A DNA stretch of 64,000 nt from Pseudevernia furfuracea (Eukaryota; Ascomycota; Lecanoromycetes; Lecanorales; Parmeliaceae), in NCBI GenBank assembly GCA_022315425.1, contig JAIUPT010000008.1, forward strand, positions 62,001 through 126,000. The letters run 5' to 3'. The translations under genes and the position numbers were made by a program. The notes under the pieces are model-generated. The model did no database searches, was not told where the DNA came from, and worked only from the letters and a program-made list of their open reading frames with translations. Shown here in pieces: positions 11,134-22,531 of the stretch; within the stretch, counting starts at the first letter, position 1, and every line of letters begins with the position of its first letter.

Positions 11134-12885
11134 CTTGCCGGAAGAAGTAAATAAGTGTGTAAATTATTTAAGCAAAAGAATGAATGAATGAAGTGGGTAT
11201 GTAGGCAAAAAAGACTGACTGAATGAAAGAATGAATGAATAAATGAATGACTGCCCGGCAGAAGCAGGTTGAATGCGTGAAAGAGGACAGAAAGGAAAAG
11301 AGCAGAGACAGGCGGTCATGTTGAAGTACACTTTTCACCCCCTCAACCCCTCAAGAGTTGCGCGAGTATGTGCCGTGACTCTAACTTCATTTTGACAGTG
11401 CACCGTTTGGATTTGTTATGCCTGAAACATGCAAAGTGTGGATGGGGGATGATGGGCCATTGGGCCATGCGATTTGACCGATGTAGGGAAGCTTTGCGGA
11501 TAGGTAGTAAGGTATGTAATACGGAGAGATGGTACGAATCCGGGCACACTAAATAGTTGGGATGGTGTGCGTCTGTGTGCATGATAGAATGATAATCAAA
11601 TGAGTATGAGCGCTTACGACGACTGATTGGAGGATGAAACATTGGGGGGAGCCGGGGGACCATGTTTTAGCTGCTGACTTGAAGGGCTGAGGGGCCCGAT
11701 TGGAGGCGGCGCAGGCACACCGAGGCACACTCAGGGGGGATGAATAAGCCGCTCCGGGGTTGGATTGGTCCGAGGGGTTGAGCCTAATGGGCCGAAGGAA
11801 AGTATCTTACAAGTACCCCGAGTACCCCTGAGTGGCGGGTCTCGCCATCAACCGCAATTTTTGAACAGACCTACCTCTACATTATTATTTGTACCGCCTT
11901 TTCATTAATGGTTTTGTCAGATCATATTGCCGACTCACCTGAACAAGAGGAAAGAGGCGGTCCAGTACATCTTGTGGGTAGAAAGTGTAAAAAGTCAAAA
12001 TTGGCTGCGGTTAGTAACGCCGTCCAACTCAATCTTGGCAGATATTACCTCGCGAGGCCCTGGATTGATACCTTGTACTTGCAGTCTGGTAAACAGAGGT
12101 GGTATTACTGTTCTTGCTGTTCTTCTCGCTTTATCTCACTATTCCCCTAGACAACTGGGGGGATTCCACCTTACTTCAGCTCCTCACAAGTCTGATCGGC
12201 AACGAAAAAGTATCTGCAGTCTTACTAGTCTTATGGGCTACAACACCTGTCTGCCAATATGGAGAATGTTTTACACAGCATCTTCGAAAATTCCCTGTCG
12301 ATACGTTTACCCAAAGTGTATGATGTCGCCGTCAACTGAAATTGCGGCCCAATCCCTTGTGACTCGCAGACTCAATCTTGTCTCTGCACTCGTTGAGGCA
12401 TCACTCCTGGGGGTCGGCATCTGCGGGAAGAGATCGGCGAATGGCTCCAACATGAAGAGTTGAGCCGCAATGAACTCAGAAGAGGCGGCTTTGAGAATGG
12501 TCAGGGTTTGGCCTCGCCGAACGGAAGTTGCGAGCTGTTCCAAATCGAAGTCCAAAAGACCTCCGATCAAATCTCTACTCCGCTCTTCCTACAGCACTCG
12601 GGCTTATTAGGACGCTTGTCCGTTAAAAAGCTAAGCATGGTAGGAGCATTCCATTCCTTGAGTGACACGCAAGAATCTTTTAAGGCAGGATGCATGATTC
12701 CTAAGATATAGCCGAGTCTGCCACGTGATTTGCCACCGTGCGGAGTAGCTATAACACAGGTGCTGCAGCATTTTTAAACACTTGTCTTCACTACCCTCCT
12801 AGTGGTGTGTACTGAAAACTATAACTCTCACCAAGCTTGCTTGGTGTTTCCCAAACCTCCGCACCTATAAACGCAACCTGCCATC
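11134..12885. other. Long intergenic region, no gene supported
   Basis: GAATGAAT-type simple repeats occur at about 11180-11245, upstream of the secreted-protein gene. Short frames exist, such as 87 codons on the minus strand at 12307-12570 whose composition looks protein-like (LLDFDLEQLATSVRRG), but nothing extends them. They may be gene remnants. The last 100-200 bp are the promoter of the RBR gene. Confidence 0.4.
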
Positions 12886-14095
12886 ATGGAGATCGAAGCG
12901 CCTCGTTCACACGAGCTTGACGATGAAACAGCTACTTTGATTCTGCAATTGCAGAGCGAAGATATTGAGGAGCTTCTGAATGCTAACAAAGGCAAAGGCC
13001 GAGATGGCGAACTTTCCGATACTGATCTCGCCTTAGCGACCTATCAACAAGAGCTGCAAGCGATGAACACAATTTTAACCGAAGGTGACGCGTTGGAGGA
13101 TACGGCCCACAAAGATGGTTCAGCGGCTCCAGAATCGTCAGCTTGGGCGGCATCAAGACGGAAAACCTCGAGCACAACTTATCGTCACTGCACCGCATGT
13201 GATTTGAAAAAACCGCTCTTTGATGTCTGCCAAACCCCGTGCGGACACTTTTACTGCCAGGAGTGTATACAAACCCTCTTCGAGCTGTCGACGAGTGACG
13301 AAACACTATACCCGCCTCGATGTTGCCGTGAGAGGATTCCCTTGCAGTCCGTCCGAATATGTCTGAGCTCCGCCGTGGTTCAGACCTTCGAAAAGAAGAG
13401 CATTGAATTCGAGACTTCGGATAGGACCTTCTGCTCCCAGCCAGCGTGCTCATCCTTCATCACTGCAGACAACATCACCGGCGAGCAAGCAACGTGCAAC
13501 GAATGCGGCACCCAGACTTGTACTATCTGCAAGAGCAACGCTCATGACGGTGATTGCCCTCAGGATATTGCGACTCAACAGGTACTACAGATGGCTCGGG
13601 AACAGGGCTGGCAAAGATGTTATAACTGTCGGAGACTTGTTGAGATTGATTTCGGATGTAGTCACATGGTGTAAGTCCTCCTTGGAAACCTTCGGTCCAT
13701 AGAAACTGACGTCAATTCTAGCTGTCCGTGCAGGGCCGAATTCTGGTACCTTCTCTCCTTCCCTTATCTTTTCAAAGCTGATTTATCTCAACAGCTACGT
13801 CTGCGGGGAGCGCTGGGGGACCTGCTCCTGTGGCCAGTGCGTCGAAGATCCCCTCATAGTGAGAGCGAACCAAATCGTCGCTCGCGGTCAACCTCAAACC
13901 GGGTGGGATAGAGAGCTACAAGTCGTTCGAGTCGTTGCCCACCTGCGCCAACACCAGAATTGCGCACACGAAGGCTGGCGTTATACTGCCGGACCCCACC
14001 AATGTGAGGAGTGCCATCATTACCTTCCGCAGTACATCTTCGAATGCCGGCAGTGTCTAATCTTAGCATGTAGTAGGTGCAAGAGTAGACTCTAA
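12886..14095 (+). CDS. RBR (RING-IBR-RING) E3 ubiquitin ligase
   Basis: Predicted RBR-type ubiquitin ligase, which takes ubiquitin from an E2 onto its own cysteine before passing it to a substrate. Exons are 12886-13670, 13722-13745 (a 24-nt micro-exon) and 13795-14095, giving 369 aa. RING1 spans about residues 102-147 (CTAC...CGHFYCQEC...CC), the in-between-RING domain about 183-225 (CSQPAC...CNEC...CTIC...DCP), and RING2 about 245-285 (CYNC...GCSHMVCPC...FCYVCG). The second and third pieces are joined exactly by the two introns. The cysteine of GCSHM (about residue 258) sits where the catalytic Cys of Parkin/HOIP-like enzymes lies. The acidic N-terminus and C-terminal Cys/His region (QNCAHEGW...CEEC...CRQC) resemble the many uncharacterised fungal RBR proteins. 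The target is unknown. Confidence 0.88.
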
Positions 14096-14943
14096 GACGC
14101 TCATTTGAAAGCTAGGGGCTGCAAGATCGTTGCATCATGCTACGCCAGGGTGTTCTCGGGCAAAGTCGAGAAGTGCCTCAAGCAGGGCTTTCACCAGCCA
14201 GAAGTTCTCTTACAGTTGATAGTGCACAAGCGCATTCACTGACTCAAAGATGTCTTCACGAAAAACCTAACTTGAAGCCTACTGTATCCCTCATTCCTAG
14301 CTTCCTGCGTTTCCTATTCCACCTCACACAGAAAGCTATTTCTCCCATTCGCGTTGGCTATGGCTGCCCTTACTTCGTACTGATGGTTGGCAAAGGAAGC
14401 CAAAAAAACGATTGTGGACTCAGCTTGTATTGTCAATTGTACTTACATCTCTCATTCTGTGCATGGTTGCCACTTCTTCAACGAATTGAACGGACGGTTT
14501 GGAGTTGGCTGGCATAAGGACAGGACTGACGAACAAGTGTAAGAGACCTCTACCAAAAATCCCCATACATCTGGCCTGCATAGCGCATTCTACCACTGCG
14601 GTGTCGACGAGACGGTCAATTCATCATCTCAGCTCTTGGGTGGTTGATTGTTACTGCGAAGTGTTGGAAACGTAATCAATCAGTCCAACCCTTACTTTTT
14701 TGTTTTTCCACTGTCCTGTACGATTTCATAACGTAGACCTACCTGAGTCTCTAGAGTAACTGATCAAACGAGCTTAGTAATCAGAAATTTGCGCTCTCGG
14801 CTCAGCCCCTCGGTCACGTAACAGATTGATTTCACTGGACTAACGCAATACTAACTCTGCTCACACTAAAATCATCATCGTTAACAGTCTCCACCCGGAC
14901 TCCGTGTCATGGTCAATTACAGCTCCCAAAAAAAAATGTGTTT
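14096..14943. other. Intergenic, no gene seen
   Basis: Downstream of the RBR gene there is one 126-codon open frame on the plus strand (14137-14517) without recognisable features. No RNA or repeat was recognised here. Confidence 0.4.
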
Positions 14944-15110
14944 GAAAGGAGTGGGATTCGAACCCACGCGGGATAAACCCATGAGAATCCTCGAAGGTTC
15001 ACCCATCGTAAGCGTACGCTTGAGTCTAAGCATGAATTAGATTACCACCCTATGAAAACATCCGGAGCGAATAGACCCACCACACGCCATAACCACTCGG
15101 CCATCCTTCC
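14944..15110 (-). tRNA. tRNA-like gene (class II, Leu or Ser type), interrupted
   Basis: On the minus strand the ends pair as an acceptor stem (GGAAGGA with TCCTTTC, one G-T pair). A perfect A-box-like TGGCCGAGTGG lies at 15103-15093 and a perfect B-box GGTTCGAATCC at 14964-14954 inside a GTGGG/CCCAC T-stem. A GGG...CCC variable arm precedes the T-stem, as in serine and leucine tRNAs. The element is 167 nt long, far above the usual 82-90 nt, so about 80 nt are extra between the D-arm and the variable arm. I could not place a clean anticodon stem and loop with T33, so isotype is not assigned. It may be a tRNA with a long intron or a disrupted tRNA pseudogene. Confidence 0.6.
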
Positions 15111-15140
15111 AGAATCTTGAAAAGATGACTATAGCGTTAA

Positions 15141-17056
15141 CTAACTTGCACAGATAAATTCATTGTGACATTTACTCGATTTTAGCCCCCATTGAAAGAC
15201 GCGCATTGTCTGTGTATGCGTTTTCTTAACCACACTGCACAGACATGATTCCCTTCGATGGAATGGCATGGATTTCTCCCCCACAATTTTAAATTTCTTG
15301 CAGCCTTTCTTGTTACGAAGCGCCCGGTGGCTTTCTCGTAAAACAGTACGAGGGTCAATATGTCTAGTCTTTCGATGTTCGCATCGACTGCATTGTATCA
15401 TGAAGTGAAGCTCATCTCCACTGACTAAACCCGGCCGGCTCTCTGAGAAGGTTTCGGAAACGGGACTGATTGTTACGCCTGCCACCTTATTATCCCGCGA
15501 GTCAACGCAACATAGTGAGTCTGCTTGTGGATCGCATGTGCAAGCTAGCTTGAGCACTTCCTTTTCCCGAAACAATGGGAGGTTCTTGAATGTCTTCTTG
15601 CCGTTGAAAGTTGGCAGCTACTTCTGGATCGCTTGACTATGAAAACTCATGCGCACTTTCAGCCAACTCAGCTGCCTTCTCGGAGTCGTTCTGGTCATCC
15701 GACTGGGAATTATACACCTGGCGTAATGGCGATACATGGTTGAGATGTAGCCCAGGCTGAGTTACAGCAATGGGTTCTGGAAGTGCTCTTTACAGCACCA
15801 ACTTGGGGAGTGTCTGAAATACCAGACATGTAAAATCCTCTAATGGATTGTTCATTGCCACCCGATCTTGTTTCAAGGCATGAACGCTCGAGAATCCTCC
15901 AAGCAATACGAAAAAATCATCCCGGCCTTTTTGGTCTAATTTACGGTAATGGAGAGAGTCTCGGCTTGGAGCTGTCGCAAAGCGTTTGTGTTCTTTGACA
16001 CAGCTCTTGATTTGTATAGAAGTGCCGACATGAAGCCAGTAGACTAGGTTGCTCCAGCTCGTAAAATATATGTATGTAGACCCTGCTGCATTATGCTCCT
16101 CGAGCTTTTTCCGATCTACAACATAGATAGCTCAGGGCCTGAAAGGTCACCAGATCTTTTTGAAGCTTCTATGTAATGTCCGGATCTACTCTTCTGCTGT
16201 GGACACACTCAACGCCGTTGTTAAAAATGAGTTCTTTGTAAATGTTACTAACATTGGATGATTCATTCTATAGAATTTCCAGTACATGATTCAGAATCTC
16301 TTCCTGAAGCTATGAACTTGTGTACGGTAATGCTTTAGCCTCTTGTCCACGGACAACGAATAATTCAATATTTCCTTTGCGGTCATTCAAGCCGTGGTTC
16401 TAATAAAAGTGAGTCAATTATTTCTATCATACAGATTCCGAAGCCTTTGAACTTGACGCGTTTGGTTTCACTTACACTAGCCTCAGCGTCACCAAAAGAA
16501 CCTTCCTCACTGCGCAAATCTTGAACCATGTGATAGTCCGTAGGGGAAGATTCATCAGCAGAAGCAAGCCATTCATCAATACGGAGGTCTAAGGAATCGT
16601 GGCTCCAGAGGCTTTTGGAGGCTTCTCCTAATTCTGAGCATTGGAACGGATACGAAGGCTTTCCGCGTGAAGTGTTTCATCAAAGGTACGCCACCCAACA
16701 AGGTCTGGATCACTAGGTTCGAGACGTTTTATAACGTAACTCTTCGACTTTGACCTTCCATACTCTTTGCGGAAGTCACAATCGGGAATCTCCACGCCGT
16801 TAGGTAAGAGTGGTCTCATTTGGTCCAATTGGACTTGTTAGCATCTCTGGTCCAAGTGCCAGGATTTGAGCATTGATGTTGTGTTAAAAGAAATTAATGC
16901 GCGAGAAGAAAACAAAGCCTTTTGATCAACACCGTTGGAAGATCTCGGCCGATCCGCGAATGCAATACCTTGATGACTAAGGCGGCAGCGGGAACTAGAG
17001 TAAAGTAGTGTTAGCGTATCAAGGCTCAACGTGTCTCCGTTGTCTCCACTCTCCAA
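15141..17056 (-). pseudogene. Decayed minus-strand gene, family unknown
   Basis: Three protein-like stretches lie in order on the minus strand but in different frames. They are 17056-16838 plus 16828-16628 (containing CDFRKEYGRSKSKSYVIKR), a second-frame segment about 16625-16460 (IDEWLASADESS ... ahead of a GTAAG-like donor), and 15575-15141 (Cys-rich, CTCDPQADSLCCVD and CSRCEHRKTRH). Segments near 15730-15640 also read as coding (NSQSDDQNDSEKAAELAES). Stops and frame changes separate them and no consistent exon chain could be drawn. The first segment resembles the linker sequences of fungal C2H2-type regulators, but this is weak. It is listed as a probable relic. Confidence 0.3.
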
Positions 17057-17584
17057 ATCAGCTGCCCCGATACTACCGTAGGTATCTAATTGTAGCTGCC
17101 AGTGTTGGCTCTGACCGGCAATCAGGTATGCAAAGTCTCAAGACCAGAATGCTTGCTTTTCGCCCCTAATAATATAAGGCAATAAGCTACATGAAAAAGC
17201 CGAGTTCAGAAAGCACAACCAACAGTAGCCTCTTGCTTGAATATCTCCTCGAAATTGACTCTTTGGTTGCTCATCCTTCCAAACCCCAAGGACGGTATCA
17301 AGACACATTGTCCCATGTCACTAAGAGCCTCACTAGGACTCACAGTTTAAGCAAGCCGTGCTGAATAATTGTATGCGTTCATCTTTGACTTTGACTCTTC
17401 ATGACGTAACATCTCTGCCCACTAGCTTCGCTCCTTGCCACGACTACAAAAGCATTTCTTCACATCTACTCAACTACTCATCTCAATCCCTTTCAATGCT
17501 TGATGCATAAGATCGCAGTGAACACCTTGGAATAGAACTGCAGAGCGAAAATACACTTCATAGCGTTAGTAATCAGAAAAACAC
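17057..17584. other. Upstream region of amidohydrolase
   Basis: No gene is seen. It probably holds the promoter and leader of the amidohydrolase. Confidence 0.4.
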
Positions 17585-18535
17585 ATGGCAAACGGTTGGA
17601 TTGACATCCATGGCCACTTCACCCCTCCCACATCTTCCGAAGATCGAGAGAAGAGATGGCATGCAATGCGAGAGGCAAAGTTCATGGTGTCTGAACCCTT
17701 TGAATGGACACCAGAGAGCACTTTAGCATACCTAGACAGGGCAGGCATTGCCATGCAGATGCTCAGCAACCTGCCCAAGCAGCTTGATGCTCTGAAAGAG
17801 TCCAACGATTATGCTGCCTCCCTCGTAAACAAGTATCCGACACGTTTTGGTCTACTCGCGGCTCTCCCAACGGACAACCCGAAAGCTGCACTTGCTGAGA
17901 TTGATCGAGCCACTCACGACCTCCACACTGATGGGTTCGCCGTGACTTGCAATTACAACGGCGTCTTCCTCGGAGACTCCAGTCTCGATCCTGTCTGGGC
18001 AGAGTTGAATCGCCGACAGGCTGTCGTGTTTGTCCACCCAGATGCGTACGCTCCAGCCTCCATGGGCCGCCCAAGTCCACTGATCGAAGTGGCCTTCGAA
18101 ACTGCTCGGACGGTGGTGGACATGCTATACTCTTGTACCTTTCGGAAGTTTCCCACAATCAAGTTCATCCTGGCTCATTCCGGCGGCGCGTTGCCGATGC
18201 TCTCCGGCCGTCTGCAGCTTCTTGGCACCGAGCCGTGGGTGCCCAACCCGAACAACATCACTCAAGAGGAGATCAAAGAACAGCTGGCGAAATTGTATCT
18301 CGACACGGCAGCGACTGCTCCAACTGGCATGGCGCCAGCGCTGCATATGGTACCCCCAGATCACTTGGTGTATGGCGCAGACTGTGGTGTACCGTGCTCG
18401 ACGGAGTCGACCATGGAAGCGAACAAGAGGGCGGTACTTGAGTATGAGGCTCTGTCGAGATGTCAGCGAGATGCTATAGGTAGGAATGTGCTTTCTCTGT
18501 TTCCAGCGGCTGCGACGAGACTGGAGAAGTGGTGA
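17585..18535 (+). CDS. ACMSD-like amidohydrolase / decarboxylase
   Basis: Single-exon gene for a 316-aa TIM-barrel metal enzyme of the amidohydrolase-2 group. This group includes aminocarboxymuconate-semialdehyde decarboxylase and fungal 6-methylsalicylate-type decarboxylases. Metal and catalytic residues follow the family order: DIHGH (H9, H11) at the N-terminus, VHPDA in the middle, LAHSGG further on, and YGADCG with the conserved Asp near the C-terminus. The length matches the family (about 300-340 aa). No signal peptide is present, so it is probably cytosolic. Non-oxidative decarboxylation of an aromatic or muconate-like acid is the likely reaction; the true substrate is unknown. No polyketide synthase or other pathway gene is next to it, so a role in a secondary-metabolite cluster is not supported here. 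Confidence 0.85.
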   Translation: MANGWIDIHGHFTPPTSSEDREKRWHAMREAKFMVSEPFEWTPESTLAYLDRAGIAMQMLSNLPKQLDALKESNDYAASLVNKYPTRFGLLAALPTDNPKAALAEIDRATHDLHTDGFAVTCNYNGVFLGDSSLDPVWAELNRRQAVVFVHPDAYAPASMGRPSPLIEVAFETARTVVDMLYSCTFRKFPTIKFILAHSGGALPMLSGRLQLLGTEPWVPNPNNITQEEIKEQLAKLYLDTAATAPTGMAPALHMVPPDHLVYGADCGVPCSTESTMEANKRAVLEYEALSRCQRDAIGRNVLSLFPAAATRLEKW

Positions 18536-19090
18536 GGATCTGGGAGACCTATTTCAGTGCAGATGCATAGCCACGCAACATGATTTCCATTCTATCTGGG
18601 CGGAAAATAGCTCGCAAAACTGTTCAAATCAAGCTAGGAAACACAAATAGGTTTTGAGACTGTTTCTGGGAGGAGCCTTGAATTGAGGTCGAAGCGGCCC
18701 TACGAGACTAGGAGACTGCCTTCAAAATGTCCCCATACATCATAATGTCCGTGATAAAGCCGGTTGTTTTTCGGGAAGTCCGAAAAGTTGAGTGTTGATG
18801 ATCGTAGAAAACACCAACCTCCTCTTTTTTTTGAACACTTATTTCATCATCCTCCGACCACCAAGTTGCACCCACGCAAAATCTTCTTTCCATCTTGCAT
18901 TCCATCAGCTATACTTGCTACCTCTTTACACCAACAAAATTTTTCTTCGTCTTGACAGAACTCGCCACTGAAGATACCTTCTCGCGCTGACGACAGTCAA
19001 ATCCCTCCTTACAGTCCCTCCTCAAGTGAATTCCAACATATTCAAGCTCATCCTCGCAGCTTCCGTTACGCAAAAACCGCTATCACAGCC
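18536..19090. other. Upstream region of first coiled-coil gene
   Basis: No gene is seen. The last 200 bp before 19091 are CT- and CA-rich, consistent with a fungal promoter or leader. Confidence 0.4.
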
Positions 19091-21199
19091 ATGGATTGGA
19101 CGCGATTCCCACCGTCCATATTGGCACTAGGTAAGGGCGTAGGGATCCTCCTGAGCGTGGCCTTCGGTTCCATCAATTCGGTCAAGTATGGTGTCCATAA
19201 ATACAACGATCTCACTGGAACCCCGAACATGGCTCTAGCCCTCCCGCAAGAATCTGTGGTTGTGCAATTCGGCCATGAACCAAAGCCCTGCCCGACGTGC
19301 CTATTCGTCGACATGGACGACCGTCTTCTCGACTACTATGGTCGACCCCTCAGCTTGGAGGCTCATATTTTCGCCCACGATTCGAACCTGCCGCAAGCAA
19401 TGGGCTCTACTACGCCTCTCACCGTCAACTTTGCAGCACCCTCTACCCCAAATTCGACGGGTACATATACTACTCCCTCAACACCCTACGCCATACCGGT
19501 GTCCACACCAACATCTGAAACATCTTTCTCTCCTGCGCCAGATACTTCCTACTTTGAGGTCGGCCTTAGCTGGTTCGAGGTTATTCTCCTCTGGTGGGCT
19601 TTTCCGCTCGAGAGCATAGCCTTCTACGGCACAAACACTCGAACCTCAAGCGGCATATTGGCACGATCAAAACGGCTCGCCTGGCTCATCCTTTGGCGCT
19701 TGGCCTCTGCAATTTTTCCCAGGGCTGCGGTGGCCTGGTTTTACCGTATGCAGAAGATGCGAAAGATTCAATTCGCGAAGAATGCATCATCGAAAGCAAA
19801 CGCCCAATTCGCAACAGAGACGAATGCCACCCAGAACGCCATACTAGAAAAATTTGCGGATATCATCCACGAGTACAATCATGATCCGGCCACAATGACG
19901 TCCGCAATCAATGGGCTCTTGGTTGCCCAGTATGGTGATGCCTGCACATTGAAGACGGCGTCTGAAGAAGGGAAGGATGATGGGGAGATTCAACATTCTA
20001 AGGTTGCAGATCAAGGACCAGAGAAGCTGGCTGACCTTGATGAAGAGGGGGAAGAAACCATCGATGACGTACTCAAAGACACGTTTCGACTCGAAGGTGA
20101 CAGCGAAGAAGCCCTTCATGATAGTCCATCTCGAGACGCCAAAGACCTACTCGACCTGGAAAAATCGAAATGGAGCGAAGAAAAACATGCGTACGTTGCC
20201 ATCATACAGGAGAGAGATGGAGTCATTGCCGACCTTCGCATCCAGCTTCATTACGAAGAGCAGGAAGTCGCGGCAAATAGGGATTACATTGGGACGGTAG
20301 CGTCTACCATGCGGGAAAAAGACCAGCGAATAGAGCAACTGGAAGACTTTGCAGCCCAATGCATGGCTTTGCACCAACAGGGGAAGGGCCGGAACGTGGC
20401 TGTTTCCAGCCACACCACTTGCAGTGTTTCGAATAAGAAGGCACCCCTATCCGCCGAACTCTTTCACGGCCGTTCTGATGCCGAGTTAGAGAACGACCCT
20501 GAATGGCACGCGTATTTGGCCATGACCGCCGAGGAAACTGCAACAGATGCCGATGGGGTTCCTCCAACTGAGGACGTGGAAAACCTTTCTGAAAGCAAGG
20601 TAGAGGTGAAGACGGCCATCACAGATATCAGCGAGCGAAATGATCGTGGGCGTATCGATCATCAAGCCAGCCCTCCAGAAGAATGCGACGCACAAAAAGG
20701 CAAGTCTTTTGTGCATCAAGACCATCGCTCCGAGCTAATATTGTCTCCAGCTCGCTTTGATCTTGAAAAGCAACTCCTTACCGCCAAATCTACGCTGAGT
20801 TTTGTTGAACAGCAGATTCAATACCTAAGCGATGGCCATGGGACTCCAAAAGATCCTCATGCAAAGCCCTCCTCAGACATTCCTCGTGCTAGCACCACTG
20901 GGCAGACCGGCGAAGCAGCACAGCTGAAGGAGAAATGGCTAGCCATATGGCGTAAGGACAGCATTCTAGCGCATGAAAAGCAGGTTGAAAAACTAAGAAC
21001 AAGGATTGCAACCCTGGAATCGGCTCACGGGGCCGTCACAGGAAACGCTTTCCTGTCACCAGCTCGAGCCGAACCCCACCTGGAGGAGGTATCAGCAACC
21101 TCAACGCGTGCGCTCCAACGCAAGCGTGCCAAAGCCAAAGCCAAAGCCAAAGCCAAACCAGCGGAGGAAGCCGCGGAAACCTCTTCGTTGGGTTTCTGA
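19091..21199 (+). CDS. Membrane-anchored coiled-coil protein of unknown function
   Basis: The 702-aa frame begins at an ATG in a good context and has no intron. Residues about 13-30 are mildly hydrophobic. A Ser/Thr/Pro-rich stretch follows, then two strongly hydrophobic segments at about 158-180 (WFEVILLWWAFPLESIAFYG) and 197-220 (LAWLILWRLASAIFPRAAVAWFY). The rest is acidic, rich in Glu/Lys/Gln with heptad-like spacing (for example EKHAYVAIIQERDGVIADLR), consistent with coiled coil. The C-terminus ends in five AK pairs encoded by a CCAAAG repeat (about 21128-21160). No enzyme domain is recognised. The next gene downstream has the same order (hydrophobic N-terminal part, long coiled coil, disordered tail), so the two may be distant tandem relatives, although no clear sequence match was seen by eye. 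Diverged repeats follow immediately after the stop, so further 3' exons are possible. Confidence 0.7.
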   Translation: MDWTRFPPSILALGKGVGILLSVAFGSINSVKYGVHKYNDLTGTPNMALALPQESVVVQFGHEPKPCPTCLFVDMDDRLLDYYGRPLSLEAHIFAHDSNLPQAMGSTTPLTVNFAAPSTPNSTGTYTTPSTPYAIPVSTPTSETSFSPAPDTSYFEVGLSWFEVILLWWAFPLESIAFYGTNTRTSSGILARSKRLAWLILWRLASAIFPRAAVAWFYRMQKMRKIQFAKNASSKANAQFATETNATQNAILEKFADIIHEYNHDPATMTSAINGLLVAQYGDACTLKTASEEGKDDGEIQHSKVADQGPEKLADLDEEGEETIDDVLKDTFRLEGDSEEALHDSPSRDAKDLLDLEKSKWSEEKHAYVAIIQERDGVIADLRIQLHYEEQEVAANRDYIGTVASTMREKDQRIEQLEDFAAQCMALHQQGKGRNVAVSSHTTCSVSNKKAPLSAELFHGRSDAELENDPEWHAYLAMTAEETATDADGVPPTEDVENLSESKVEVKTAITDISERNDRGRIDHQASPPEECDAQKGKSFVHQDHRSELILSPARFDLEKQLLTAKSTLSFVEQQIQYLSDGHGTPKDPHAKPSSDIPRASTTGQTGEAAQLKEKWLAIWRKDSILAHEKQVEKLRTRIATLESAHGAVTGNAFLSPARAEPHLEEVSATSTRALQRKRAKAKAKAKAKPAEEAAETSSLGF

Positions 21200-21259
21200 T
21201 CGAACAATCTATTTCACTCTCGTCTGTAATGCCATCTCTTTGCTCTTGAGGTCCCGAAA

Positions 21260-21700
21260 TGCGTTCTCCGATTGTCCCACACCACGCTGGGTTTCGGATT
21301 TGAGCAATTTTTGCGTGACCCTTGGGTGAAGATGGTGGCCGCTGAAGTCGACATCATTCTTGTTCATCTGCATTGCCCGATTATCATAAGGCGCTCTCCA
21401 GTTGTCCCACCATCGATGGATTCTGGATCGAGCAGTCTTTTGAGAAGCGGCCAACCTGGGTTTATAATTGACCTCATGCTTTGATAACTTTTTACCTTCT
21501 TCGCCTAGGCCCTAATTCTACGATGCGATCTCCGGATGTACCACGGTCGATGGATTCCGGATCGACCAATTCTCCGAGCAGGGCTCTGCCATTTCTCTCA
21601 CACCTCATCCACATACGCTCATGTTCCCCTAATCCTACAATACGTTCTCAAGATGTTCCCCCTCTGTTGGCTTCCGAAACGAGCACTTCTAGCAACAAAT
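21260..21700 (+). repeat. Four diverged tandem copies, period about 117-134 bp
   Basis: A core that reads GCG(T/A/C)TCTCC followed by GTCCCACC, GATGGATTC and GGATCGAGCA recurs at about 21261, 21391, 21525 and 21642. Copies 2 and 3 are most alike; copies 1 and 4 are more decayed. The periods (130, 134, 117) are not multiples of three, so a single reading frame is not maintained. A 73-codon frame at 21481-21702 reads two copies as RSPDVP and RSQDVP. It lies just after the stop of the first coiled-coil gene. Confidence 0.65.
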
Positions 21701-22480
21701 GAACGCAAGATCGGCAGTTTGTCCTCTTCATCCACATCTTCGCCTGGCTCTGAAGTGCAGTGAACTGTACGAGGCGGGTCAAAGAGTGCTGCACGTTTTC
21801 GTGGCATGTGCTTGTATGGAAGAGGGGTGTTCACGGGGTTCAGTGTTTGGCAGTAATTTCATAAGAGAGGTGGATGAGGGTGAAGCTGTGGTGATCGTGG
21901 CTTTGTGTCGTTGGTGAAAGGATTTTGTGTGGGCTTTATGCGGCCAGAAAGCACCAGGTCACTGAGAAAAGGAGCTCTTTCTTTGGCTTTGTTGTCATTC
22001 TTTCAACCGCAATAGCAATTTTAGGGGCCGGAACTTCATGTATTCTAGACAACTGGGGATTTTCTCTACTCTTCTAAGAGCACTCGATCTTTTCAACACG
22101 TTCATTTAATCTGTGTCGCTGTAATTTTGCCCTGACAGCATCTGAGGCCTGAAACGAGAATAGGTGAATTTCTAGCATTGATGCACCCACCAGATTCGAA
22201 ACACCAGAACAAAGCCTATCGTCCTCCTTAATCTCAGTCAACTCACCACCACCTTTGTCATCCTCCCATTCAGAGTCTCGAAGGGCAATGCCTTGAGTGT
22301 GACCGAACCCAAACCCCCTAGTAAACAAACCTCAACCATTCTCCCCAAGCAGCGGAAGCTCCAGAGAGAATACTCGCTTGGCCCTTCGGCTTTTCGGCCT
22401 TTCGGAACAGATCCGCGTTTTCGAAATTTTTCGAGCGGGGTTCGGAAATTGCCTCTGTGTTGAGGGTATTCACAACACAA
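21701..22480. other. Region between the coiled-coil genes
   Basis: No gene was recognised. It contains short open frames only and leads into the long duplicated leader of the second coiled-coil gene. Confidence 0.4.
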
Positions 22481-22531
22481 CGGTGAGTCTGAACTATTTA
22501 AACCTCACAACGCGAACCTTCACAACCATTA

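Noticed and set aside
12307..12570. 87-codon minus-strand frame with protein-like composition
   Set aside because: Could be a remnant, but there is no start context, domain or partner exon.
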